A DNA stretch of 64,000 nt, taken from the NCBI GenBank assembly GCA_963422445.2, contig OY729512.2, positions 3,968,001 to 4,032,000 on the forward strand. Reading direction: 5' to 3'. Below, piece after piece: positions 1-9,105 of the stretch (position 1 is its first letter; each line of letters opens with the position of its first letter). This DNA is from G963422445 sp963422445. GTDB taxonomy: Bacteria > Pseudomonadota > Alphaproteobacteria > Thalassobaculales > Thalassobaculaceae. Both the position numbers and the translations under genes were made by a program. The notes below the pieces were generated by a model, which searched no databases, was not told the origin of the DNA, and saw only the letters and a list, made by a program, of their open reading frames with translations.

Positions 1-201
1 TGCAGGTTGTCGGGATGTCGCAGCATGCGCGGTCATGGGCAATATATCGTTGCCAAAGGTCAAGCCAAATTTCGCCGACGCCGACGATTCTACCAGGATA
101 CCATCCTTGCGATAGAGCATTCCGGGCGCATTTTGAGTCGCCGGTTGCCGGGCCGCATGGTATCTGAACCGGTGTTTTTTGAACGTCAGTCAGTCCGCCT
201 C

Positions 202-1125
202 ATGAAACCTGCCCTGCCCGCATCCGTTGAAGATACGCTCGCCCTGCTTACCGACGGGCAGTACATCGCCGATCTGTCACTGGCGACGGCTCTGCATCTT
301 TCGCTAGCGCTCCAGCGTCCATTGTTTCTCGAGGGCGAAGCGGGGACCGGCAAGACCGAAATCGCGAAGGTCCTCGCCACAACCCTCGGTCTCCGGCTGA
401 TCCGCCTCCAATGTTACGAAGGCCTTGATGTGTCCTCGGCCGTCTACGAGTGGAACTATGCCCGGCAAATGCTCGAGATTCGATTGGCGGAAGCGACCGG
501 CACCACCGACCGGGCCCATCTCACCCGTGATCTGTTTTCTGACGATTTCCTGATCAAGCGGCCATTGCTGCAGGCCCTCGAATCGGGACCTGACGGCGTT
601 CCGGTTCTGCTGATTGACGAACTCGACCGTACGGATGAACCCTTCGAAGCCTATCTCCTCGAGATTCTTTCCGATTTCCAGATTACGATCCCGGAGATCG
701 GACCGGTTCGGGCCGAGACCGCGCCAATCGTGATCATCACATCGAACCGGACACGTGAAATCCACGACGCCTTGAAACGGCGTTGCTTCTACTACTGGGT
801 CGATTATCCGTCGGCCGAACGCGAAATGGCAATCCTTCGCGTCAAAGCACCCAATATACCGGACGATCTCAGCCGCCAGGTCGTCGGCTTTGTCCAGAAA
901 CTGCGGGAGATGGATCTGTTCAAGCTGCCGGGTGTGGCCGAGACCATCGATTGGGTTCATGCCCTGGTTCAACTCGATCATCTGGCCCTTGACCCTGCCG
1001 CCATCGATAATACGCTCGGTATTCTTCTCAAATACCAGGACGACATCACCCGGATTCAGGGCAGCGAGGCCAATCGCCTGTTGACGGAAGTCCGGAGTGC
1101 GCTGGCAACTCCGGCCAGAGTCTGA
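202..1125 (+). CDS. coxD: MoxR-type AAA+ ATPase, CoxD-like
   Basis: A 307-residue AAA+ ATPase of the MoxR/CoxD family. Walker A GEAGTGKT lies at residues 45-52, Walker B VLLIDELDR at about 135-143, a sensor-1 segment (IITSNRTRE) at about 178-186 and an arginine-finger-like LKRRC at 191-195. CoxD proteins act as chaperones in the cytoplasm and help mature the copper-sulfur-molybdenum centre of aerobic CO dehydrogenase, usually with the VWA partner CoxE. The frame is open upstream to position 7 (TTG), but homologous sequence begins around MKPALPASVE, so I chose the ATG at 202. Only 12 bases separate it from the CoxE-like gene, so the two are probably co-transcribed. Family assignment is firm; the link to a Cox-type enzyme rests on the neighbours, because no structural coxMSL gene is in the window. 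Confidence 0.88.
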   Translation: MKPALPASVEDTLALLTDGQYIADLSLATALHLSLALQRPLFLEGEAGTGKTEIAKVLATTLGLRLIRLQCYEGLDVSSAVYEWNYARQMLEIRLAEATGTTDRAHLTRDLFSDDFLIKRPLLQALESGPDGVPVLLIDELDRTDEPFEAYLLEILSDFQITIPEIGPVRAETAPIVIITSNRTREIHDALKRRCFYYWVDYPSAEREMAILRVKAPNIPDDLSRQVVGFVQKLREMDLFKLPGVAETIDWVHALVQLDHLALDPAAIDNTLGILLKYQDDITRIQGSEANRLLTEVRSALATPARV

Positions 1126-1137
1126 CCGGAACGCGAC

Positions 1138-2430
1138 GTGAACATCCCGGCACCCGTCCCTTCCCTGCCCGAGGCAACTCCCAATGGACGTCTCGTTGAT
1201 AACATCATGTTCTTCGGGCGCGTGCTGCGAGCGGCCGGGCTTCCAGTCGGACCAGGCAAGGTAGTTGACGCTGTACGCGCGATCGAATGCGCCGGTATCA
1301 CCGATCGACAGACCTTCTACTGGGCTTTGCATGCGGTGTTCGTGAACCGACGGGATCAGCGGACCATTTTTGATCAGGCGTTCCATATTTTCTGGCGGAA
1401 TCCACACCTGCTCGAACGCATGATGCAGATGATCCTGCCAACGTTCCGCACCGGTGTGCCCGAACACCAGCCGGAACTCAGCCGGCGGGTCGAGGAAGCT
1501 CTCTCGGATAACGGCGTTTCCACCGAAGGCACGACAGAGGACGAGGCGGAACTGCAATTCGATGCAGCCACGACCTATTCAGCCGCCGAAGTTCTGCAGA
1601 ACAAGGACTTCGAAAAGATGAGTGCGGAAGAAATCGAAGCAGCGCGGACCGTGATCGCCCAAATGCGGCTGCCGGTTGCCGAAATACCGACCCGGCGTCT
1701 CGTGCCACATCCGCGCCACCATCGAATCGATATGCGCAGAACTCTCCGCGCGTCGCTCCGCAATGGCGGCAAGGACATCCCGATACGCTTTCGCCGTCCC
1801 CAACGTAAACCGCCGCCTATCGTGGTGCTTTGCGACATATCAGGATCGATGAGCCGATATTCCCGGATGTTGCTGCATTTTCTGCATGTCCTGACCAACG
1901 ACCGGTCCCGTGTCCATACTTTCCTGTTCGGTACGAGACTGACCAATGTGACGCGATATCTGCGATACCGCGACGTTGATGAAGCCTTGGACAAGGTCGG
2001 AGGCGTTGTCACCGACTGGTCCGGCGGTACCCGAATCGGTCAGTGCTTGCACACCTTCAACCGCGACTGGTCGCGCCGGGTTCTTGGCCAGGGTGCCATT
2101 GTCCTCATGATCTCCGACGGACTCGACCGGGACGTCGGTGAAGGACTGGCGCATGAGGTCGAACGCATCCAACGATCCTGCCGACGGTTGATCTGGCTCA
2201 ATCCCCTGTTGCGTTTTGCCGGGTTCGCCCCCAAATCCAGAGGCGTTCGCGCCATGCTGCCGCATGTCGACGAGTTCCGTCCGGTACATTCGCTGAACAG
2301 CTTGCGGGATCTCGCCGAGGCGCTGGGCAGAACCGACAAATATGTCAGCAAGGGCATGTCGGGTTGGACCGCCATGCTCACGACGATTGAAGCCGCTGCG
2401 CCGGCCGTATTCGAGGGGACAGTTGCATGA
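1138..2430 (+). CDS. coxE: VWA-domain protein, CoxE-like
   Basis: A 430-residue VWA_CoxE-type protein read from a GTG start. The von Willebrand A domain occupies the C-terminal half. Its metal-ion (MIDAS) motif DISGSMS starts at residue 233, followed by a conserved Thr segment (DWSGGTRIG) and a second acidic strand (VLMISDGLDRD). The N-terminal 200 residues are the helical extension usual in CoxE and related MoxR partners. In the Cox system CoxE works with the CoxD ATPase to insert or sulfurate the active-site metal cluster. It follows the ATPase by 12 bases and overlaps the next gene by 4 bases (ATGA), which indicates translational coupling. Confidence 0.88.
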   Translation: MNIPAPVPSLPEATPNGRLVDNIMFFGRVLRAAGLPVGPGKVVDAVRAIECAGITDRQTFYWALHAVFVNRRDQRTIFDQAFHIFWRNPHLLERMMQMILPTFRTGVPEHQPELSRRVEEALSDNGVSTEGTTEDEAELQFDAATTYSAAEVLQNKDFEKMSAEEIEAARTVIAQMRLPVAEIPTRRLVPHPRHHRIDMRRTLRASLRNGGKDIPIRFRRPQRKPPPIVVLCDISGSMSRYSRMLLHFLHVLTNDRSRVHTFLFGTRLTNVTRYLRYRDVDEALDKVGGVVTDWSGGTRIGQCLHTFNRDWSRRVLGQGAIVLMISDGLDRDVGEGLAHEVERIQRSCRRLIWLNPLLRFAGFAPKSRGVRAMLPHVDEFRPVHSLNSLRDLAEALGRTDKYVSKGMSGWTAMLTTIEAAAPAVFEGTVA

Positions 2431-2762
2431 CCTACGATGCTCTTGCCCATGACGATGTTCTTGCGACCGTCGCCGCATGGCATACTGAAGGTCGCCGGAC
2501 CGCGATTGCCACGGTCGTTGATACCTGGGGAAGTTCACCACGCCCGGTCGGCAGCCAACTCGGAATCGATGACGACGGCAATCTGGTCGGATCGGTTTCA
2601 GGCGGGTGTATCGAGGGCGCTGTCGCCAGAGAAGCCATTGAGGTCATGGGCGACGGCGAGCCGCGGTTGCTGGAATTTGGTGTATCGGATGAACAGGCAT
2701 GGGAGGTGGGACTGGCCTGTGGCGGAACAGTTCACGTCTTTGTCGAACGCTTGGAGGATTGA
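2427..2762 (+). CDS. XdhC/CoxI family protein, N-terminal-domain type
   Basis: A short 111-residue protein consisting only of the XdhC_CoxI domain. The signature GSVSGGCIEGAV (about residues 50-61) and a second LACGG motif near the C-terminus are both present. XdhC-type proteins bind molybdenum cofactor and help sulfurate and insert it into xanthine-dehydrogenase-family enzymes, including CO dehydrogenase. Here the N-terminal domain and the C-terminal Rossmann domain are encoded by separate adjacent genes, a split often seen in cox clusters. The start overlaps coxE by 4 bases and the next gene begins 6 bases after the stop. The two products may form one functional unit. Confidence 0.85.
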   Translation: MTYDALAHDDVLATVAAWHTEGRRTAIATVVDTWGSSPRPVGSQLGIDDDGNLVGSVSGGCIEGAVAREAIEVMGDGEPRLLEFGVSDEQAWEVGLACGGTVHVFVERLED

Positions 2763-2768
2763 AACGCC

Positions 2769-3476
2769 ATGCGCAGCGAGATGCTTGCCGCGGTTTTGGA
2801 CGCGCGCGCCGCCAAGGCGCCGTTAGCAGTGGTCACACGCATTGCGGACGGGGTTCAAGCGCGGTTCGATGGCGAGAAGCTTCACGGCGCTCTGACACTC
2901 GGCGATACCGAGATCGCAGAAATCAGACGTTTCATGCGGGATGACCGCAGTGGACGTCTGAATGACGGTCAGTTCTTCGTCCATGTTCACAATCCACCGA
3001 TGCGCCTCATCATTGTCGGCGCCGTGCATATCGCGCAGGCATTGGCCCCGATGGCGGTGATGGCCGGACTAGAGGTCGCAGTGGTTGATCCGAGGGGAGC
3101 ATTCGCGACCGAGACGCGATTTCCCGGCATCACATTGTGTAACGACTGGCCGGACGAGGCGTTGGAGGCCTTGGCTCCGGACAGACGAACCGCCGTAGTC
3201 ACACTGACGCATGACCCGAAGCTCGACGACCCGGCACTGGAAACGGCGCTCAGAAGCGATGCGTTCTACATCGCTTCTCTCGGCGGCAAGCGAACCCATT
3301 CAAGGCGTCTGGACCGTCTGCGCGCGGCGGGTTTCGAGACCGAAGCCCTGGAACGGATCAATGGCCCCGCCGGCCTGCCGATCGGTGCGGTGTCTCCCGC
3401 CGAGATTGCAGTATCCATCCTTGCACAACTGATCGCCGTGCGGCACGGCCATCCGCCCCGTCTGACGGCCGCATGA
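2769..3476 (+). CDS. XdhC family protein, Rossmann-domain type
   Basis: A 235-residue protein with a degenerate XdhC N-terminal part and an XdhC Rossmann domain. The nucleotide-binding strand MRLIIVGAVHIAQAL begins around residue 78, followed by VVDPRGAFA and the conserved stretch SLGGKRTHSRRLDRL (about 171-185). The C-terminal PAGLPIGAVSPAEIAVSILA is the usual XdhC ending. The family delivers sulfurated molybdenum cofactor to molybdenum hydroxylases. It lies 6 bases after the XdhC N-terminal-type gene and 10 bases before the molybdopterin-binding fusion gene, clearly in the same operon. It could be called CoxI-like or CoxF-like; sequence alone does not decide which. Confidence 0.86.
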   Translation: MRSEMLAAVLDARAAKAPLAVVTRIADGVQARFDGEKLHGALTLGDTEIAEIRRFMRDDRSGRLNDGQFFVHVHNPPMRLIIVGAVHIAQALAPMAVMAGLEVAVVDPRGAFATETRFPGITLCNDWPDEALEALAPDRRTAVVTLTHDPKLDDPALETALRSDAFYIASLGGKRTHSRRLDRLRAAGFETEALERINGPAGLPIGAVSPAEIAVSILAQLIAVRHGHPPRLTAA

Positions 3477-3486
3477 GGACCGCGCA

Positions 3487-5166
3487 ATGAAATTCGGTGA
3501 GTTCCCGCTCAATGAGGCCGAAGGCGCTGTTCTGGCTCATAGCCACCGATTGTCCGAACGTGCGCTGAAAAAAGGGCGTCGTCTGTCACAGGATGACCTC
3601 AGATTGCTCCACGAGGCCGGGCATACTCAGGTTGTCTGCGCCAAGCTTGAGGCGGATGATATTCTTGAGGATGAGGCAGCGGATCAGCTCGCCGCATCGA
3701 TCATCGGCAAGCATGTTCAGAAGGCGGCAGCGTTCACGGGACGCTGTAATCTGTTTTCCGCCACGGATGGCCTTGTGATTTACAGCCCAAGCCGGCTTGA
3801 CGGTTTCAATCTGGTCGACGAGGCCATCACGTTGGGCGTGGTGCCACCGTTTCAAAATGTCGCCAAGGGCCAGATGATTGCCACGCTCAAGATCATTCCC
3901 TTTGCATTGTCGGAACGCCTCGTGGTCATCGCGCGGACAATCGCGGAGACATCCGGTCCGCTGATCCAGATCGCACCGTTCCGGCCATTGAAGGCCGGCC
4001 TTGTGCAATCGCACCTGACCGGAACCAAACCGTCGGTCCTGGACTCCACATCGCGAGCCACTAGAGATCGCCTCAAGCAGCTTGGTGGCCAGGTCGATCA
4101 CGAGATTCGTTGCGAGCATCATACATCGGCCATGACCCGCAGTATTACCGAGATTCTTAGGCTACAGGTCGACCTCGTTCTGGTCTCGGGGGCGTCCGCG
4201 GTTGTTGATCGCCGCGATGTCGTTCCGGCCGCGATCGAGCAGGTTGGCGGTGCGATCGATCAATTCGGCATGCCAGTCGACCCAGGCAATCTGATGCTGA
4301 TGGGGCGCATTGGCAATATTCCGGTCATCGGTATGCCCGGTTGCGCCCGGTCGCCGAGACTCAACGGTTTTGACTGGGTTCTGCAGCGTATCGCTGCCAA
4401 CATTTCCGTCGGATCGTCCGAAATCATGCGTATGGGAGCCGGCGGATTGCTGAAAGATGTCGCAACCCGGCCGTTGCCGCGGGCCAGGGCCCGGCGTGAT
4501 GTCCAAAGCGAAACGCAGACGGGTTCGGAGGCCGTGGAGATTACACGCGCGCCACGAATTGCCGGACTGTTGCTGGCCGCCGGACAATCCCGGCGCATGG
4601 GTCCGAGCAACAAGCTACTCGCAAAAATCGACGGCGTCGCGATGGTGCGGCATGTTGCCGAAAATCTGTCGGGATCCCGAGTCGCAACAATACTGGCTGT
4701 GACCGGATACGAAGCCGAAGCGGTCCGCAATACATTTGACGGGCTGGATCTTCGGATCGTGCATAACCCGGATTTCGCCGATGGCCTGAGTACCACGTTG
4801 AAGACCGGCCTCGATGCTCTTCCCGACGATATCGACGGTGTCGTCGTTTGCCTCGGCGATATGCCGCGAGTTACCGGCGGCATGATCGACAAGCTGATTG
4901 CCGCGTTCGATCCCGACGAGGGCCGGGCGATTTGCGTACCGACCTGGCAAGGCAAACGCGGTAATCCGGTTCTCTGGGATCGGCGCTTTCTCGAAGAGAT
5001 GGGTGATGTTTCCGGCGATGTCGGAGCACGCCACCTCATCGGCAGGCATGACGAACTAGTGGTCGAGGTCGAAATGGCAAATGATGCCGTCGTGATCGAT
5101 GTCGATACGCCGGATCATCTCGCGGCAATCACCGGTCGTGCCGAAACGGAGCGGGTAAGTTCGTGA
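3487..5166 (+). CDS. Molybdopterin-binding / MobA-like nucleotidyltransferase fusion
   Basis: A 559-residue two-domain protein. Residues 1-340 form a MoeA/MogA-like molybdopterin-binding region, including a segment like LVLVSGASAVVDRRDVVP followed by GMPVDPGNLMLMG and GIPVIGMPGCARSP-type loops. From residue about 357 a MobA/MocA-like NTP-transferase domain begins with LLLAAGQSRRMG and continues through KLLAKIDG, a substrate loop (CLGDMPRV) and GKRGNPVLW. Such fusions probably load or cytidylate molybdenum cofactor (MCD) for CO-dehydrogenase-type enzymes in the cytoplasm. Spacing to the upstream XdhC gene is 10 bases, and the stop overlaps the next GTG start by 4 bases. Assignment to this family is confident; the precise nucleotide donor is an inference. 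Confidence 0.86.
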   Translation: MKFGEFPLNEAEGAVLAHSHRLSERALKKGRRLSQDDLRLLHEAGHTQVVCAKLEADDILEDEAADQLAASIIGKHVQKAAAFTGRCNLFSATDGLVIYSPSRLDGFNLVDEAITLGVVPPFQNVAKGQMIATLKIIPFALSERLVVIARTIAETSGPLIQIAPFRPLKAGLVQSHLTGTKPSVLDSTSRATRDRLKQLGGQVDHEIRCEHHTSAMTRSITEILRLQVDLVLVSGASAVVDRRDVVPAAIEQVGGAIDQFGMPVDPGNLMLMGRIGNIPVIGMPGCARSPRLNGFDWVLQRIAANISVGSSEIMRMGAGGLLKDVATRPLPRARARRDVQSETQTGSEAVEITRAPRIAGLLLAAGQSRRMGPSNKLLAKIDGVAMVRHVAENLSGSRVATILAVTGYEAEAVRNTFDGLDLRIVHNPDFADGLSTTLKTGLDALPDDIDGVVVCLGDMPRVTGGMIDKLIAAFDPDEGRAICVPTWQGKRGNPVLWDRRFLEEMGDVSGDVGARHLIGRHDELVVEVEMANDAVVIDVDTPDHLAAITGRAETERVSS

Positions 5167-5594
5167 TACAGAATCTCTATCACGCGCAGATTATCGCTCT
5201 ATCACGCCGCGCCCGTGACCGTCAGCGTCTTGTTGGCCCGGATTTGAGCGCCCGCGTCGACAATCCGCTTTGCGGTGATCGCGTCATCATTGATCTGGCA
5301 CTGGCGGCGCACAAGATCACTGCCGTCGGCCATCACGTGCGCGGCTGCGCCCTGTGCGAGGCCGCGGCCGAAATTCTCGCCGAGGCCGCGGTGGGATTGA
5401 CGCTTACGGATGTTCTGACCGTGGAAACCGAAACTCGAATCTATCTGAAATCACGGGCGAGTGATATACTAGCTTGGCCTCAACTTTCGGTTTTCGATCC
5501 GGCTCGCGACGTACCGTCGCGCCATCAGTGCGTGCTCCTACCATTCGCGGCGGTGCGCAAGGCAACGGATTTGCCGGGCTCGGGTCACGGCTGA
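5163..5594 (+). CDS. IscU/NifU-N-like iron-sulfur scaffold protein
   Basis: A 143-residue NifU_N/IscU-type protein starting at GTG, overlapping the preceding stop codon by 4 bases. The three cluster-ligand cysteines of the family are visible: C37 in NPLCGD, C62 in GCALCEAA and C123 in RHQCVLLP, with the conserved Asp at residue 39. It also has an additional cysteine at 65. In cells these scaffolds assemble [2Fe-2S] or [4Fe-4S] clusters before transfer to apoproteins. As the last gene of the molybdenum-hydroxylase maturation operon it may serve the small [2Fe-2S] subunit of the CO-dehydrogenase-type enzyme. That role is an inference from context. Confidence 0.83.
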   Translation: MIQNLYHAQIIALSRRARDRQRLVGPDLSARVDNPLCGDRVIIDLALAAHKITAVGHHVRGCALCEAAAEILAEAAVGLTLTDVLTVETETRIYLKSRASDILAWPQLSVFDPARDVPSRHQCVLLPFAAVRKATDLPGSGHG

Positions 5595-5635
5595 GGGACA
5601 CCAACTCACGGCGTTACAAAGGCTGCGCCCGGTAC

Positions 5636-6457
5636 TCAGTCGGACAATATTTCGGCCTGATTCCGTAGAAACCGCCGGATGGCCGCGTCGGCGCCATGAT
5701 CGAAGAGGTCGGAATGACCGGCTTGTTCGAAAATCTCGATCCGTTTGGGGCTCGGGGCTGCGGTGAACATTTTCCTGCCATGAGCGACGGGAACGATGCG
5801 ATCCCTTTCACCGTGAAGAATCAGGATGGGCGCCTCGACCTGTCCAAGCCTGGAAAACGAATCGAAGCGATCCCACAAGAGACGGCGTACCGGCACGAAC
5901 CAATAGCGACTGGCGGCGATATCGGCAATCGAAGTGAAAGGCGATTCCAGAATCAGTGCAGCAAAGGGCTGACTGTTTTCCGAAGCCAGCGCCACAGCGA
6001 CACCGCTGCCCAGGGACTCGCCGTAAAGCACGACTGTTCCGGGCACGACACCTTCCGCCATCAAGAAATCCAGCGCTGCCCGGCCATCTGAGTAGAGACC
6101 GGTTTCGGTCGGCGATCCGGAATTACCGCCATACCCGCGATACCCGACGAGCAACACCCCGTACCCTCGATCGATCCAGAGTCTTGCCTTGTATGCCCGT
6201 TCGGCAATACTCGCTGCATTGCCCTGAAAATAGACGAATGTCGGGCGGTTGCTGGCCGCCGGATGGTACCAGGACCGCAACGACAATCCGTCTTCGGTCA
6301 CGAGTTGGACATCCCGCATTTCCGGCACGCCGGCGATAATCTGATTCGGTGTGCCGGAACTGGGCAGATACAGGATACGCCGCTGTAACAGGTAGAGGCA
6401 TCCAACCAATACGCAATAGCATACGGTCAGCCATACGAAGGTCTTTAGAAATCCCAA
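5636..6457 (-). CDS. Membrane-anchored alpha/beta hydrolase (ABHD13/Bem46-like)
   Basis: A 273-residue serine hydrolase with an uncleaved N-terminal membrane segment (residues about 5-24, LKTFVWLTVCYCVLVGCLYL) and a periplasm-facing or membrane-associated catalytic domain. The catalytic triad is readable: nucleophile S148 in GESLGSG, acid D219 in HGERDRIVP and H248 in AGHSD. An oxyanion-hole loop is at FQGNAASIAER. This layout matches the ABHD13/Bem46 group of peptidase S9-like hydrolases. It is convergent with the Cox maturation operon, only 41 bases from the scaffold gene, and is not part of it. Substrate unknown. Confidence 0.85.
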   Translation of the reverse strand: MGFLKTFVWLTVCYCVLVGCLYLLQRRILYLPSSGTPNQIIAGVPEMRDVQLVTEDGLSLRSWYHPAASNRPTFVYFQGNAASIAERAYKARLWIDRGYGVLLVGYRGYGGNSGSPTETGLYSDGRAALDFLMAEGVVPGTVVLYGESLGSGVAVALASENSQPFAALILESPFTSIADIAASRYWFVPVRRLLWDRFDSFSRLGQVEAPILILHGERDRIVPVAHGRKMFTAAPSPKRIEIFEQAGHSDLFDHGADAAIRRFLRNQAEILSD

Positions 6458-7349
6458 AGCCGATCCTGATGTGTCTGATTTCGCGATATTACCCTACCCT
6501 ATCCTTCTGTTCTCATGTTCGGCAAGACAATCGAATTTCCGTTCAACCGCTATACTGGAATACGGCAGTTGAACCTGCCTGCAACGAAATCATGTGCGTT
6601 CCAATCGTTGTAATAATGGAAGCTGATCAAAGCTCGCCCCAGCCATTGACATACATCCTTTGCCGGTCGGGTTTCTGTTAAGCCTGACGCAGGTTAAAGG
6701 TCTTGTCCTGAAGGTGTTGCGCGTTTCACACGACATCTGAGCCCGTCAGTATATACTCAAGCCGGTTGCACTTCCGAACCAGCGTTTCAACCCAAGTTGA
6801 CATTTTTGGGCCTGTTGAAAGTCTGAATCCTAACTGCCCAGACACGACGTTGTTGACGGTGGCGGGACGGTTGTGGGTACTGGCGTGGTGTCGTCGAGTC
6901 TCTGTTTTTTATTCTTGACGTTTATAGAATCGTCGATCTATGGGTAGCGCTCTCGTGTGATGGGATCGGCGGCTGAGGTCTTTCGGATCAACGGCGACGG
7001 CGGGTTTGTGTCAGACGCCGATTGCGCCGATGCCGCCGCACGATGTCAGCATCGAGAGTCATCCGGGGCGGGGCGTTGATGATGCGCAAGCTGCCGTCCC
7101 TGCGCTCGGTCGACACCAACCGCGACGCCGCGGCACTCGAGCATCCATGATTTGGCGCAAGCATTTTCGGCGGATCGGGTGAAAACTGTTCACGGATTAT
7201 CTACCGGGTTTCCCACATCCGATCCGAAGCAGAAACGATGACGCGCTGCCGGGTGATCGGTCCGGGCTACGATGCCGGGACGCCGCTTGTCATACCACAT
7301 CAGCATCGGGCGCCGCCCGCCTGTTCTGTCCGCTGGCCGATCGTGACGC
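6458..7349. other. Gene-free stretch before the IS110 remnant
   Basis: About 890 bases with no convincing reading frame, codon pattern or ribosome-binding site. I see no hairpin or tRNA-like element in it. The right half may belong to the decayed insertion sequence next to it. Confidence 0.5.
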
Positions 7350-8293
7350 GATGTCCGGCGCTTCGGATGACCAACGCCGACCCTGGCGCAGCAAGACATT
7401 GGCGCGGATGATGAGCTTGCGCATCACCGCGACGATCGCGACCTTGTGGTGTATCCTGGCCGCTGTCAGGTGGTCATACAAGGTCTTGAGGTCAGGATTG
7501 TGGCGCGATGCTGTCATGGTTGCCATGTACAGGAGGTTGCGCGGCCGCCGCGGATATGGCGGGATCCGCCATTTTTAACCACTATCACGGACAAAGGGCG
7601 CCACCTGACGGCTGCCGCGTTCCGGCATCCAGCAGATCATCGCGGCGGCATTGACGACCCCGATGCCGGGGAACGAGCGCAGGATCCGCCAGCTCTCCGC
7701 GGAGGACTCGTTGTCCATGATCAGGGTCTTGATGTCGGCATCACCCCCTCGACCTCGCTGTCCAACGCGGCCGCGACCGCCCTGGTCTTCTTGATCGCAC
7801 GGCCTTCGACGATCGCGCCGGCCGTCTGGTTCAGCGATGCGCGCATCGCGACACAGTGCGCACGAACCATCAACAGATCCTCCGGACGGTTCAGGAACGC
7901 CGTGCGCAGCGTCACGGCCACGAAGGCCGGAAACGCCTGGCCGAACGCCACCAGCATCCTGGCATCGATACGGTTGGTCTTCTCAAGATGAACCATGGCC
8001 TCGGCGAAGCGGCGGGCCTGCAACGGGTTGACCACGATCACAGTATAATCACGATCATTCAGGAACTGGTGGACGCTCCGGTGGAAGCGGCCTGTCGCCT
8101 CTGGAACGACACGCTTGACGTTACGCTGTTTCAACCATACGTTTAGAGTCCACCAGCTGGTGCCGTCGTTGTCGAACCGGCGGTCCTCACCATTGACAGG
8201 CACGTCAAGGCTGCTCTTGCTCACATCGATCCGGCCACTACGACACGGCGATCCCATGCAAAATTTGAGCGCAGTCCGGCACTTTGACAACAC
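7350..8293 (-). pseudogene. IS110-family transposase, decayed
   Basis: Both halves of an IS110-type transposase can be read on the minus strand in different frames. The N-terminal DEDD domain is in 7721-8293: IDVSKSSLDV, then VVPEATGRF, VNPLQARRFA and NRIDARML, the hallmarks of the family's RuvC-like fold. The C-terminal transposase_20 part is in about 7350-7690: GIGVVNAAA near the top and LYMATMTASRHNPDLKTLYD ahead of KVAIVAVMRKL. At least one frameshift and an in-frame stop separate them, so it cannot make an active enzyme. IS110 elements lack conventional inverted repeats, so I cannot fix the ends. Confidence 0.82.
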
Positions 8294-8616
8294 ACAGCTA
8301 AGTCATTTTCACAATTTGCTCCGCAAACGAGCTTTTCTATCTTTTGGCAAGCATGTCGTCAAACTCTTGTCATGGACTCGCCATTTACAGCGTGGGATCA
8401 CAGTGTTGATCGTATGAACAACCTTGACAGCCAAGCTGTCACCATCTAACTCAGCCGTCCGGTCGAGTCGCGAGGCTTCAGGATGATGGATCCTCGCCTA
8501 TGTCATTTCCTGTCCGATCACCCCTTCTGTTGATTGGGCGACCGTTACGGCAACATGAACGATTCGCCATTTCCACTCGCCGCAACACGAAATGGTGATT
8601 GCTGAGACAGTCCTCT
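8294..8616. other. Intergenic stretch
   Basis: About 320 bases between the IS110 remnant and the DOPA-dioxygenase-family gene. I see no coding frame or structured RNA. It presumably includes the terminator region of the minus-strand gene to its right. Confidence 0.4.
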
Positions 8617-8967
8617 TCAGGCTTCCCGAAAAATATCAAGATTGAGCGCGCAGGATTCGCCCAGCCAACACACATGGTTAACATGATCACGCATATCGTT
8701 GCCGGTGCAAGCATGGACAAAGACGGTCAATCCACGACGATTCAGGCTCAGCCAGGAAACGATGTCCCCGAACAGCGGGCTGTCGAATGCAACCTGATAA
8801 CTCCAGCACGGATGCGGCCCGACCGGTTTTTCGTGAAACCGTCCCATTCGAATATCGAATCTCGCCTCGATTTCTTCACGCAGGGTGCGGGCCTGCCCCG
8901 CTGTCTCCGCGTCGAAATAGACATGAGCATGGTAGGCTTCGACAGATTCAGGTGATAGGGATGCCAT
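8617..8967 (-). CDS. DOPA 4,5-dioxygenase family protein
   Basis: A compact 116-residue protein of the DOPA_dioxygen family. The N-terminal metal-binding motif AYHAHVYFD (residues 11-19) carries two histidines, and further conserved residues are at GPHPCWSYQVAF (about 50-61) and the later VHACTGNDMRDHVNH, which holds additional histidines. Length and motif order match the family (usually 105-125 residues). Fungal and plant relatives open the ring of DOPA; bacterial members are mostly uncharacterised and may act on other catechols. It stands alone, divergent from typA, with about 140 bases between the two start codons. Confidence 0.82.
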   Translation of the reverse strand: MASLSPESVEAYHAHVYFDAETAGQARTLREEIEARFDIRMGRFHEKPVGPHPCWSYQVAFDSPLFGDIVSWLSLNRRGLTVFVHACTGNDMRDHVNHVCWLGESCALNLDIFREA

Positions 8968-9105
8968 GCTTTTCCTCCTCGGACGCTATATGAGTACTGC
9001 GGTATCACTAATGCAGGGGTAAGGCGATCCGCGATACAAGATGACTTGATCCCCTATCGCTCGGCGTTATTGTGCGGCACATCATTACTGTACTCCGGGT
9101 GTTTC

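Noticed and set aside
1..120. Minus-strand open frame running off the left edge (MLYRKDGILVESSASAKFG and onward)
   Set aside because: Only 40 codons, no domain or ribosome-binding site, and a gap-free run of this length is not rare in this base composition.
304..1557. A 417-codon minus-strand frame over the MoxR/CoxE genes
   Set aside because: Antisense shadow of two well-supported genes; no domain.
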